NCBI GenBank assembly: GCA_009827225.1
Contig: WUAI01000028.1
Coordinates: 1-42,878 of the forward strand
Reading direction: 5' to 3'
Source: Flavobacteriaceae bacterium
GTDB lineage: Bacteria; Bacteroidota; Bacteroidia; Flavobacteriales; Flavobacteriaceae
DNA length: 42,878 bases
The stretch's first letter is position 1. Every line of letters begins with the position of its first letter. Shown piece after piece: positions 23,959 to 32,630 of the stretch. The notes under the pieces are model-generated. The model was not told where the DNA came from, did not search any database, and was given only the letters and a program-made list of their open reading frames with translations. Made by a program: the position numbers and the translations under genes.

Positions 23959-25368
23959 ATGGCGTCTACGGAAGCTTCCAAACCCAAACTTAAAAAAGCC
24001 TTAGGGCTAAGGGACCTTGTGTTGCTGAACATCGCCTGCGTGGTAGGACTGTCGTCGCTAACACAAGCCGCACAATTTGGATGGGCCAGTTTTCCTTTAT
24101 GGATACTGGCCATGATATGCTACCTCATCCCAAGTGGTCTCATGGTGGCCGATTTGAACGCGAGAATCCCGGGTGAAGGAGGATTCTATAACTGGACAAA
24201 AAAGGCCTTCGGAGAATGGCATGGCTTTGTCGCGGCCTGGTGTTACTGGTTGAGCAATATTGTTTGGTTTCCGGCCATTTTACTCACCATTGTATTGTCA
24301 TCACTCTACATCTTTGGAGATGATTATTTGTATTTAAAAGAAAACTTTTGGGTAGCTGGTGTTATCTCCTGGGTAGTTCTCTGGTTCACCATTTTACTCA
24401 ATATTTACGGATTGAAATTCGGTAAGTGGATCCAGAATATCGGGGCGATCTCATTGTGGATCCTGTTTGTCCTGCTTTTCGGAGTGGCGATCTATTATGT
24501 TCTGACCTTCGGAAGTGCTCAACCCTTTAGCAGTTCTTTATTGATCCCGGACTTTTCAGATTTTGGCATCCTCCCATTTTTCGCTGCCATAACTTTTTCA
24601 TTCGGCGGACTGGAACTGTCATCAGTCATGTCGGGCGAAATCAAGAATCCCGGAAGAAACATTGTGAGGTCCATTATCATTTCAGGAGTAATCATCAGTA
24701 TTCTCTACTGCATCGGAACCTTCTCACTGCTATCTGTGCTGCCAAAAGGCGAACTGAATATCGTAGATGGAATCGCCCAAACCTTCCTGGTTCTTAACGA
24801 TAAAACTGCCATTCCATTCCTGGGTATTGCTGGTGCTGTCCTTGTCACCTTAAGCACGTTAGGACTTTTTGCTTCATGGACCACGGGTACGGCACGCCTG
24901 CCTTTTGTAATCGGGCTAGATAAATATTTGCCCTCAGCTCTGGGTAAGATTCACCCTAAATACGGGACTCCCTATGTTTCCCTTATGGTACAAGGCCTCA
25001 TCATTTCAATACTATTGGGAATTGCCATATCGGGCACACTGGTACAAGACGCCTATTCATTCTTGTACGATATGTCGGTACTCTTATATTTTATTCCGTT
25101 TTTATATATGTTCTCTTCTTTGCTGAAACACAACATAAAGAACACCGGTGGTAAAGGTGGAGTCAAAATTTTTGAGAAGCACCGAATTACTTATTGGTTG
25201 GTTTCCGTCATAGGCTTGATGGTGATTCTTTTGTCGGTGATTTTGGCAGTGATTCCTTCGGAAATAGTCACAAACAAACCCCTTTTTATTATTAAAATCG
25301 TAGGAACTACCGTAACTTTAATCGCGATTGGATTGCTATTTTATTATGTAAAGCGCAAGAGATCATGA
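23959..25368 (+). CDS. APC-superfamily amino-acid/polyamine permease
   Basis: A 469-residue inner-membrane transporter with about 12 hydrophobic helices. The first helix region LGLRDLVLLNIACVVGLSSLTQ and the block PGEGGFYNWTKKAFGEWHGF match the APC (LeuT-fold) family, as does FGGLELSSVMSGEIKNPGRNI near residues 213-233. Substrate unknown. Its stop overlaps the Rieske oxygenase start by 4 nt (ATGA), so the two are probably made together, suggesting it imports the oxygenase substrate. Confidence 0.88.
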   Translation: MASTEASKPKLKKALGLRDLVLLNIACVVGLSSLTQAAQFGWASFPLWILAMICYLIPSGLMVADLNARIPGEGGFYNWTKKAFGEWHGFVAAWCYWLSNIVWFPAILLTIVLSSLYIFGDDYLYLKENFWVAGVISWVVLWFTILLNIYGLKFGKWIQNIGAISLWILFVLLFGVAIYYVLTFGSAQPFSSSLLIPDFSDFGILPFFAAITFSFGGLELSSVMSGEIKNPGRNIVRSIIISGVIISILYCIGTFSLLSVLPKGELNIVDGIAQTFLVLNDKTAIPFLGIAGAVLVTLSTLGLFASWTTGTARLPFVIGLDKYLPSALGKIHPKYGTPYVSLMVQGLIISILLGIAISGTLVQDAYSFLYDMSVLLYFIPFLYMFSSLLKHNIKNTGGKGGVKIFEKHRITYWLVSVIGLMVILLSVILAVIPSEIVTNKPLFIIKIVGTTVTLIAIGLLFYYVKRKRS

Positions 25369-26450
25369 AAAAATATACTGTTCATCCCGACATTACTAAG
25401 GCGGAAACACTCCCCTCGGAATTTTACCGAAATGGAGAGGTTTTCGAAGCTTTGAAAGAAAAGGTATTTGTAAAAAGCTGGCAGTGGATCGGCGATAATG
25501 ATCTTGTGCCCCTCACGAATACCGTACACCCTTTCATTTTACTCGACAACTACCTTACCGAGCCTCTCTTGTTAAGCAGGGACGATAGTGATGAGGTCCA
25601 TTGCCTGAGCAATGTGTGTACACACCGTGGTAATTTGGTTGTGCATAATCCTGGAAAGAATAAGAATTTGCTTTGTCTCTATCACGGCCGGCGCTTTGGA
25701 ATGGACGGAACCTTTAAATCCATGCCCGAATTCGAGGAGGCGAAAGATTTCCCAAGAGAATGCGATCATCTGAAAAAGTTCAGTCTGAAGAATTGGGGGC
25801 CGCATTTGTTTGTTGGGCTTGAGCCTTCGTTTGACATTTCCGAAGTATTGGACATAATGAATGAACGGGTTGGTTTCCTTCCTTTGGATCAATTCACTTT
25901 CCGAAAGGATTCGAGTAAAGATTATTTGGTGAATTGTCACTGGGCTTTATATTGTGATAATTACCTGGAAGGATTTCACATACCTTTCGTCCATGCCGAT
26001 TTGAATGAAGCCCTTGACTATGGCAACTATACCACTGAAATTTACGACCATTGTAATCTACAGATCGGTTATGCCTCCAGCGCCGAAGAAGTATTCGACT
26101 TACCGGAAGGACACATAGACTATGGAAAAAACATCGGGGCGTACTACTACTGGGTATTCCCTAATATGATGTTCAATTTTTATCCATGGGGCTTATCCAT
26201 CAATGTGGTGAAGCCCATAAATTCTGAAAAGACGAAGGTATCTTTCCTTACCTATGTGTTGGATGAATCCAAAATGCACAGTGGAGCCGGCGCCTTGCTG
26301 GACAAGGTAGAAAGAGAGGATGAGTTTGTCGTGGAAGGAGTTCATAAAGGATTGAAATCCCGATATTACTCCACAGGCAGATTTTCACCCAGACGCGAAA
26401 AAGGGGTGCACCATTTTCATTCGTTGCTAAGCCATTTTCTTAACGATTAA
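25365..26450 (+). CDS. Rieske non-heme iron oxygenase, alpha subunit
   Basis: A 361-residue cytoplasmic oxygenase. The Rieske 2Fe-2S site is complete (C85-H87 and C104-H107 in CTHRG and CLYHG), and the mononuclear iron site shows N199, H205 and H210 (DNYLEGFHIPFVH). The C-terminal block around EGVHKGLKSRYYSTGRF recalls the choline, glycine-betaine and carnitine monooxygenase group, so an oxidative demethylation or hydroxylation of a small quaternary ammonium or amino acid is a reasonable guess. No reductase gene is in the window, so electrons must come from a partner elsewhere. Confidence 0.88.
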   Translation: MKKYTVHPDITKAETLPSEFYRNGEVFEALKEKVFVKSWQWIGDNDLVPLTNTVHPFILLDNYLTEPLLLSRDDSDEVHCLSNVCTHRGNLVVHNPGKNKNLLCLYHGRRFGMDGTFKSMPEFEEAKDFPRECDHLKKFSLKNWGPHLFVGLEPSFDISEVLDIMNERVGFLPLDQFTFRKDSSKDYLVNCHWALYCDNYLEGFHIPFVHADLNEALDYGNYTTEIYDHCNLQIGYASSAEEVFDLPEGHIDYGKNIGAYYYWVFPNMMFNFYPWGLSINVVKPINSEKTKVSFLTYVLDESKMHSGAGALLDKVEREDEFVVEGVHKGLKSRYYSTGRFSPRREKGVHHFHSLLSHFLND

Positions 26451-26460
26451 GTTTCATCAC

Positions 26461-27423
26461 ATGTTACGAGTGTTACTTCTCCTATTCCTCAGCGTATGTG
26501 TTAGCTGTAATAATTCTGAAGGAACCCAAGAGCCATTTTCCGAGGATTCATCTCTGGATTCCGGGGTAATTCTTGTGGTATTAGGCACTATTCAGGATGC
26601 GGGTTCACCGCATATTGCCTGTAGAAAATCCTGCTGCAAGGATTTGTTCGAAAAGCCGGACCCGACACGTAAAGTGGTTTCTTTGGGTATCATCGACCAT
26701 GAAGAAGAGAAGACATATCTATTGGAGGCCACTCCGGACATGCCTTCCCAACTGAAGGTTTTAAAAAGGCATTCGGGCATAGATAAAGAACTGCCGGACG
26801 GCATTTTTCTAACACATGCTCATATCGGTCACTATATCGGACTCATGTACCTGGGTAGAGAGGCGACCAATGCACAGAATATTCCTGTATTTGCCATGCC
26901 CGGGATGCAAGGTTTTTTAGAAGAAAACGGCCCCTGGAGTCAGTTAGTGAATGAAGGTAATATTCGGATAGTACCTCAGCGCGACAGCGTTCCTTCCCAA
27001 CTAAGTCCTGGACTACAGATAACTCCTTTCCGCGTTCCGCATAGGGATGAATATTCGGAAACCGTGGGATATTTGATTGAAGGACCCAATGTAAAAGTGC
27101 TCTTCATTCCGGATATCGATAAATGGGAGCAATGGCAAGTGAAGATTGAAGAGGTGATACGGAAGGTAGATTATGCGTTTGTCGATGCCACTTTCTATCA
27201 TGGAGAAGAGATCAACACCCGTGATATTTCAGAAATACCTCATCCATTTATCATAGAAAGTATGGAAAGGTTCGAACGTTTACCAGCTTCTGAAAAAAAG
27301 AAGATTCATTTCATTCATTTCAATCATACGAATCCGGTATTGGATACTTCTTCCGATGCATATAAGGAAGTAACGACTAAAGGATTTGCGGTGGCAACTT
27401 TCGAACAGGTTATTCATCTCTAG
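26461..27423 (+). CDS. PqqB-like metallo-beta-lactamase-fold lipoprotein
   Basis: A 320-residue protein with a signal sequence and lipobox (lipid Cys at C16 or C13), so exported and lipid-anchored. The body resembles PqqB-type MBL proteins: LGTIQDAGSPHIACRKSCC (C54, C58, C59, a likely structural Zn site) and THAHIGH (118-124). The active-site motif is HxHxGH instead of HxHxDH, so a standard two-metal hydrolase site is altered. No other pqq gene is present, so PQQ synthesis is not implied. It is 10 nt after the Rieske gene, in the same operon. Confidence 0.8.
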   Translation: MLRVLLLLFLSVCVSCNNSEGTQEPFSEDSSLDSGVILVVLGTIQDAGSPHIACRKSCCKDLFEKPDPTRKVVSLGIIDHEEEKTYLLEATPDMPSQLKVLKRHSGIDKELPDGIFLTHAHIGHYIGLMYLGREATNAQNIPVFAMPGMQGFLEENGPWSQLVNEGNIRIVPQRDSVPSQLSPGLQITPFRVPHRDEYSETVGYLIEGPNVKVLFIPDIDKWEQWQVKIEEVIRKVDYAFVDATFYHGEEINTRDISEIPHPFIIESMERFERLPASEKKKIHFIHFNHTNPVLDTSSDAYKEVTTKGFAVATFEQVIHL

Positions 27424-27499
27424 CAAACAATCCTAAAATAAATAACTCCTCGCTCTTGAATTATTCAGGATCGATAAACGTTGGAAAATTGATCGTGGT

Positions 27500-29311
27500 T
27501 TATTCCTCCTCGCTCCGATTGGCATATTTCTTTTCCAACTCGGCTTGAAACTCTTCCATAACAGGTTTTACGGTACTTTCGGGAAGGTCGGCAATCCGGA
27601 TGTACATCAATCCGTCCACTGCATTATTGAACATAGGATCCACATTAAAGGCAATTACCTTGGCGTTTTGCTTAATATACTTTTTGATGAGCACTGGCAA
27701 TCGCAGACTTCCGGGTTCCACCTCATCGATCAGCTTGTCGAACTTATTAAGATCGGCTTCGCTCTCATCGAAGATAAAATCCTTATCGGCATCCTTTAAT
27801 TTCACCTTATACTCCTTTTTTGGATGAATGTACTGAGCCACATACGGATCGTAATAATTAGATTTCATGAACTCGATCATCAATGATTTGGAGAATTCAG
27901 AAAACTGGTTGCTAATACTTACGCCCCCAATGAGAAACTTATGCCGTGGGAAACGTAGTGTGGTATGCACTATTCCTTTCCAAAGCAAGAATAGCGGCAT
28001 GGGGCGTTGTTGATACTCTTTGATGATGAATGCACGTCCCATTTCAATAGACTTACTCATCATATCGTATAATTCCGGTTCAAACCGGAAAAGACTTTGC
28101 AGGTAGAACCCATCAATGCCAAATCGTTCGTAAATCTTTGAACCAAGTCCCATTCGGTATGCGCCAGCCACTTTTTTGGCTTCGTTATCCCAAAGAAACA
28201 TATGATGATAATAGGCATCATATTCGTCAAGATCGGTAGCCCTGTTGGTTCCTTCACCTACCGCTCGGAATGTAATTTCTCTTAGCCTCCCTATTTCTTG
28301 CAGCACATTCGGCATGGCTTCCGCAGGTGCAAGGAACACCTCGTAATTCTTACTGATCAACAATCTTTTATCGTCCTCCCGTAAGGCTGCGATTTCCTCT
28401 TCCATGGTTTCTACGGAAACAGGGCCCGCAATTTTCCGGACAGGTTTGGGAATTTTAAGTGTCTTCGGAATATTCTCCAGTAATTTTTTCTTCTGAAATG
28501 GATTGGACAGCACATAGGTTTTCTTCCGAAGGAAATCTGTAAAATCCTCCAGTGATTCATGCTCTGCCTGATCCTTCACTGAGATGGCATTCCCGATTCG
28601 TACCTTGATCACACGCTCTTTCTGAGTAAGCAGTTCCGAAGGTAATTTTGCCGTACGTAAGGTATCACTGATCTTTGCCAATCGATAGAATAGTTTGCTA
28701 TTCTTCGCATGAAAATAGATGGGTACCACAGGTACTTCGGCTTTCTTTACCAATTTCATGGCTGCTACTTCCCAAGGTTTGTCGACCACCAGTTTCTCAT
28801 CGCGATAGGTAGACACCTCCCCAGCCGGGAAGATTCCCAACGGATGGTCATCTCTTAAATGCTGCAGGGCCGATTTGAATCCCATCACACTGCTCTTAGC
28901 ATCCTTATGGCTTTCGAATGGATTCACCGGCATTACGTAGGGTTTCAATGGTTCGATACGGTGCAGCAGAAAATTGGCGATGATCTTAAAGTCGGGCCGG
29001 TGTTCCAACAATAGTTTCAGTAAGAGAATCCCATCAATCCCACCCAACGGATGGTTAGAGATTGTAATAAACGGTCCGTTTTTGGGAATTCGTTTTAAAT
29101 CTTCTTCGGGAATTTCAAACCGGATCTCGAACTCATCCAACAACGCATTCATAAATTCAAGATCATTTAAATGCTTGTGCTTGTCATAGATCTTGTTCAT
29201 GGTCGAGATCTTGAGTACTTTCATCAAAATCCACCCTAAGGAAGTGCCTAAAAAACCGAAATTATCGACCTTAATTGCTTTGGCAACTTCTTTAGCGTTT
29301 ACAAGTCCCAT
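27500..29311 (-). CDS. olsF: OlsF-like bifunctional acyltransferase (ornithine-lipid synthesis)
   Basis: A 603-residue protein with an N-terminal lysophospholipid-acyltransferase domain (about 60-270; NHPLGGIDG with H87 and D93, and GIFPAGEVS) and a C-terminal OlsB/hemolysin-type acyltransferase domain (about 320-520). From published work on OlsF, the two domains carry out both acylation steps of ornithine-lipid formation, including for the Flavobacterium johnsoniae protein. The first motif is HX5D, not the usual HX4D. I chose the ATG at 29311 (MGLVNAKEVAK); a start at 29338 adds nine residues. Membrane association is expected. Confidence 0.83.
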   Translation of the reverse strand: MGLVNAKEVAKAIKVDNFGFLGTSLGWILMKVLKISTMNKIYDKHKHLNDLEFMNALLDEFEIRFEIPEEDLKRIPKNGPFITISNHPLGGIDGILLLKLLLEHRPDFKIIANFLLHRIEPLKPYVMPVNPFESHKDAKSSVMGFKSALQHLRDDHPLGIFPAGEVSTYRDEKLVVDKPWEVAAMKLVKKAEVPVVPIYFHAKNSKLFYRLAKISDTLRTAKLPSELLTQKERVIKVRIGNAISVKDQAEHESLEDFTDFLRKKTYVLSNPFQKKKLLENIPKTLKIPKPVRKIAGPVSVETMEEEIAALREDDKRLLISKNYEVFLAPAEAMPNVLQEIGRLREITFRAVGEGTNRATDLDEYDAYYHHMFLWDNEAKKVAGAYRMGLGSKIYERFGIDGFYLQSLFRFEPELYDMMSKSIEMGRAFIIKEYQQRPMPLFLLWKGIVHTTLRFPRHKFLIGGVSISNQFSEFSKSLMIEFMKSNYYDPYVAQYIHPKKEYKVKLKDADKDFIFDESEADLNKFDKLIDEVEPGSLRLPVLIKKYIKQNAKVIAFNVDPMFNNAVDGLMYIRIADLPESTVKPVMEEFQAELEKKYANRSEEE

Positions 29312-29359
29312 GAGGAGATTGATTAGTTGGAAACACAAATATAGGGAAAGGAAATTATT

Positions 29360-30616
29360 TTACTCCTGCACCGCCAACTGCACGGTTTCACTGCTTTCCT
29401 GCTTTAAAAGCACCTTTTTATGTTGTACAAGTTGCTTAATTTCATCAGGTTGTGAATGACGAATTGTGTACAACGTTACCCCTTTGAAATATTCAACTTT
29501 GAAATTGGATTTCAGTTTATTAATCAGGGCATCGAGATTATTGTATTTATTATCTACACAAACCGAAAAGCTAATGGCCGAATTCTGTATCATTTCAACC
29601 TTCATTTTGTGTCGATGTAACAACTGAAATACCTCGCTAAAGTTCTCCTCCATCATAAAGCTGAAATCAAGGGAGGACAAGGATATCAGCACCTGGTCCT
29701 TCTTCAGAATAAAACATGAAACCATAGGGCTCAGAGTCACGCCTTTCCCCACGCAAGTACCATGATCTTTAGGATTTACAAAAGACTTAACAAATAACGG
29801 GATCTCCTTTCTTTGAAGAGGTTGTAGGGTCTTGGGGTGAATAACAGATGCCCCGTAAAAAGCCAGCTCAATAGCCTCTCGATAGGAGATATGCTCCAGT
29901 AAGGTGGTGTTTTCAAAATACCTGGGATCAGCGTTGAGAACCCCTGGAACATCCTTCCAAATGGTTACACTTTCGGCATTCAAACAATACGCAAAAATGG
30001 CCGCCGTATAATCACTACCCTCACGTCCTAAAGTTGTGGTGAAATTATGGGTTTGTTCCGCACCCAAAAACCCTTGGGTCAGAGTTATGGTCTTTCCTGA
30101 GACCATATCTGAAATGCGCCCGGCCGTAGTTTCCCAATCCACTTTCGCACTACGATAAAAATCGTTGGTTGCAATACACTTTCGCACATCCAACCATTCA
30201 TTATCAATGTTTTCTTCGGAAAGATACTGAGATACTATGGTTGTTGAAATTAACTCTCCGTAAGACACCACCTGATCATACACGAAGGCATGATTTTCGG
30301 ATTTATTGGACTTTAAAAAGCTTTTTAACTGATCGAAACGCTCCTGAACTAATTTATAAACGTGGTGAGAAGTGTTCGGAAATAAATCCGATAGAATATT
30401 CTGGTGATAATCGTACACAAAACTCACTGAAGCATCCATTTCCTTGCGGTTGTTAAAATAATTCCGAACTACCTCCTCCATGGCATTCGTCATTTTTCCC
30501 ATGGCCGAAACAACGACCACCATAGGACTTTCCCCGGTCTCACGAAGAACCTTCACAAGGTTTCTCACACCTTCAGCGTCCTTAACAGAAGCTCCACCAA
30601 ATTTAAATATCCTCAT
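29360..30616 (-). CDS. lysC: Aspartate kinase (monofunctional)
   Basis: Phosphorylates aspartate at the head of the Lys, Met and Thr pathway. The 418-residue product begins MRIFKFGGASVKDAEGV (the KFGG nucleotide-binding motif), has TTLGREGSDYTAAIFAYCLNA (about 213-233, substrate and nucleotide site), and ends in two ACT-like regions (about 320-405) for feedback control. I chose the ATG at 30616 over one at 30688, because the family starts two residues before KFGG. It is 11 nt after the GNAT gene. Confidence 0.9.
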   Translation of the reverse strand: MRIFKFGGASVKDAEGVRNLVKVLRETGESPMVVVVSAMGKMTNAMEEVVRNYFNNRKEMDASVSFVYDYHQNILSDLFPNTSHHVYKLVQERFDQLKSFLKSNKSENHAFVYDQVVSYGELISTTIVSQYLSEENIDNEWLDVRKCIATNDFYRSAKVDWETTAGRISDMVSGKTITLTQGFLGAEQTHNFTTTLGREGSDYTAAIFAYCLNAESVTIWKDVPGVLNADPRYFENTTLLEHISYREAIELAFYGASVIHPKTLQPLQRKEIPLFVKSFVNPKDHGTCVGKGVTLSPMVSCFILKKDQVLISLSSLDFSFMMEENFSEVFQLLHRHKMKVEMIQNSAISFSVCVDNKYNNLDALINKLKSNFKVEYFKGVTLYTIRHSQPDEIKQLVQHKKVLLKQESSETVQLAVQE

Positions 30617-30627
30617 ACCAGATCCCT

Positions 30628-31110
30628 TTATTCTTTCCCCTTTAAATAGGCCTTTACCTGTTCCTGGGACATTGCTACCTGCCACCACCTCTTGTCGATT
30701 TCCGCACCACTTCGTTCATAGAATTTTACCGCGCCTTTGTTCCAATCCAAAACTACCCAATTCACTCGCTTTGCGTCCTGTTCAAGAGCAAATTCCATTA
30801 CTCGCCGGTACAAAGCTTCACCAATACCTTTTCCTCTCATCTCTTCCCTCACCACGAGATCTTCGAGATGCAGGGCCTTTCCTTTCCATGTGGAAAAACG
30901 ATAGTAAACCAATGCCATACCCACAATTTCCTGATCCATTTCAGCCACAAAACATGTAAACTTCGGGTTATCGCCAAAGCCTTCTTCCAACAATACGTCG
31001 ACGGTGACATCCACCGCATCGGGTTCTTTTTCAAAAACTGCCAATTCTTTGATCAGTGATAGAACCGAAGGCATGTCTTCCGGAGTCGCGTATCGTATTA
31101 CAGGCTTCAT
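30628..31110 (-). CDS. GNAT acetyltransferase, diamine (SAT1-like) type
   Basis: A 160-residue acetyltransferase with the acetyl-CoA pocket VVREEMRGKGIGEALYRRV (about 92-110) and, near the C-terminus, the NWVVLDWNKGAVKFYERSGA block shared with spermidine/spermine acetyltransferase-like proteins. A polyamine or related amine is a likely substrate, but sequence does not settle this. It is the first gene of the minus-strand unit and is divergent from fbp. Confidence 0.82.
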   Translation of the reverse strand: MKPVIRYATPEDMPSVLSLIKELAVFEKEPDAVDVTVDVLLEEGFGDNPKFTCFVAEMDQEIVGMALVYYRFSTWKGKALHLEDLVVREEMRGKGIGEALYRRVMEFALEQDAKRVNWVVLDWNKGAVKFYERSGAEIDKRWWQVAMSQEQVKAYLKGKE

Positions 31111-31130
31111 GATTTGCTATTTTCGGACAC

Positions 31131-31167
31131 AAATATCGGTTCAAATTTCTTAAAAATGCCGATATTT
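31131..31167. promoter_or_regulatory. Inverted repeat formed by divergent promoter elements of the GNAT gene and fbp
   Basis: AAATATCGG (31131-31139) and CCGATATTT (31159-31167) are exact reverse complements 19 nt apart. Each arm reads CGATATTTG on one strand, one base off the -7 consensus TAnnTTTG, and the two point outward toward the two genes. The repeat may therefore be two facing promoters, or an operator shared by both. Confidence 0.5.
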
Positions 31168-31195
31168 GCTGCAAATTCACAACAACCTACTCCAA

Positions 31196-32206
31196 ATGCC
31201 GCAAAAAAATAAAACCCTTGGCGAATTTATCATCGAGAACCAAGGGGAATTCAAGTATTCTTCCGGAGAACTTTCAAGATTGATCAATTCTATTCGACTG
31301 GCTGCGAAAGTGGTGAACCATGAGGTAAACAAGGCCGGTTTGGTGGATATCCTCGGCGCAGCCGGAGACATCAATGTTCAGGGAGAAGATCAGCAAAAGT
31401 TAGACGTTTTTGCTAATGAAGCTTTTATCAAAACACTTACCAATCGGGAAATTGTATGCGGTATTGCCAGCGAAGAGGAGGACGATTTTATCACCATCAA
31501 AGGACGCAACGAGAAAAACGATAATAAGTATGTGGTATTGATCGATCCCCTGGATGGTTCTTCCAATATCGACGTAAACGTTTCTGTAGGAACTATCTTT
31601 TCCATTTACCGCAGAGTGACCCCTTCGGGAACGCCCGTAACTATACAGGATTTCTTGCAACCTGGTCACCAGCAGGTTGCGGCGGGTTATATCATTTATG
31701 GTACCTCCACTATGATCGTGTACACTACAGGGCACGGTGTGAATGGCTTCACTTTAAACCCTGCCATCGGTACGTATTACTTATCTCATCCAAACATGAA
31801 GTTCCCAGAGACCGGGAAGATCTATTCGGTGAATGAGGGTAATTATGTGCATTTCCCACAGGGAGTAAAGGATTATATCAAGTGGTGCCAGGCGGAAGAA
31901 GGAGAACGTCCCTATACGTCCAGATATATTGGCTCGCTGGTGAGTGATATACACCGAAATATGATCAAAGGCGGTATTTATATCTACCCTAACACTGCAA
32001 AAGATCCGGATGGTAAACTAAGATTATTGTATGAATGCAATCCAATGGCGTATATTGTAGAACAGGCCGGAGGAAAAGCGAGTAATGGTTTTGAAAGGAT
32101 CATGGACATTCAACCGGCTACCTTACATGAGAGGGTTCCGTTTTTCTGTGGAAGTAAACAAATGGTTGAAAAGGCAGAGACGTTCATGGAGGCCGCCAAG
32201 AGCTAG
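31196..32206 (+). CDS. fbp: Fructose-1,6-bisphosphatase, class I
   Basis: Hydrolyses fructose 1,6-bisphosphate in gluconeogenesis. The 336-residue product has the metal-site block [19 protein letters not shown] (about 115-133), an AMP/sugar region and the active-site block [18 protein letters not shown] (about 280-297). I chose the ATG at 31196 ([12 protein letters not shown]), since the upstream ATG at 31166 lies inside the promoter element. The GTPase cluster begins 55 nt downstream. Confidence 0.95.
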   Translation: MPQKNKTLGEFIIENQGEFKYSSGELSRLINSIRLAAKVVNHEVNKAGLVDILGAAGDINVQGEDQQKLDVFANEAFIKTLTNREIVCGIASEEEDDFITIKGRNEKNDNKYVVLIDPLDGSSNIDVNVSVGTIFSIYRRVTPSGTPVTIQDFLQPGHQQVAAGYIIYGTSTMIVYTTGHGVNGFTLNPAIGTYYLSHPNMKFPETGKIYSVNEGNYVHFPQGVKDYIKWCQAEEGERPYTSRYIGSLVSDIHRNMIKGGIYIYPNTAKDPDGKLRLLYECNPMAYIVEQAGGKASNGFERIMDIQPATLHERVPFFCGSKQMVEKAETFMEAAKS

Positions 32207-32232
32207 AATTAGTAAACATTCCCCATTTTTTA

Positions 32233-32240
32233 TATCTTTA
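32233..32240 (+). promoter_or_regulatory. -7-like element for the GTPase operon
   Basis: TATCTTTA, one base off TAnnTTTG, lies 21 nt before the coiled-coil gene. It suggests that the GTPase cluster has its own start besides any read-through from fbp. Confidence 0.4.
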
Positions 32241-32261
32241 ATTAACTATCAATTGTAACCT

Positions 32262-32609
32262 ATGGCCAAGAAGAAAGCAACCGCAGAGGAGAATCCTATG
32301 GATTCCAGTTCCAAAATTGAGGCGATAAAAAACTTAATTTTTGGGGAAAACATCGTTCAGTACGACAGTGAATTTGAAACCTTAAAGAAGGAAATCGACA
32401 GGCAAAAAGAGGCGCTTCAACTTTATATTGATGAAGCCCGGAATGAACTGATGCAGTCTATCGATTCATTGAGCACCGACGTAAATATTCGAATTACCGA
32501 TCTCGAACAAAATCTGGAGGCCAAAGCAGAAGCCCTGGATGATGACAAAATGGATCGTCGGAAGTTGGGGAAACTACTCATTAGCCTGGGCGAGAAAATA
32601 AGCTCATAA
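32262..32609 (+). CDS. Coiled-coil protein, first gene of the small-GTPase operon
   Basis: A 115-residue soluble protein, charged and almost wholly helical from about residue 40 to 100 (heptad-like, LKKEIDRQKEALQLYIDEA). It has a basic N-terminal tail (MAKKKATAEE) and a C-terminal RRKLGKLLISLGEKI block. From memory, a similar block occurs in short proteins found near longin-like and GTPase genes in other bacteria. The likely role is a scaffold or partner for the longin-like protein encoded 21 nt downstream. No catalytic motif is present. Confidence 0.75.
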   Translation: MAKKKATAEENPMDSSSKIEAIKNLIFGENIVQYDSEFETLKKEIDRQKEALQLYIDEARNELMQSIDSLSTDVNIRITDLEQNLEAKAEALDDDKMDRRKLGKLLISLGEKISS

Positions 32610-32630
32610 TTTTCATAGTAACATTTCGGC

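Noticed and set aside
26461-27423. PQQ biosynthesis locus
   Set aside because: Only a PqqB-like protein is present, with a lipoprotein signal and no pqqA, C, D or E nearby.
27446-27515. Direct repeat CTCCTCGCTC at 27446 and 27506
   Set aside because: Only 10 bp and one copy is in the coding end of olsF; no evidence of a mobile or regulatory element.
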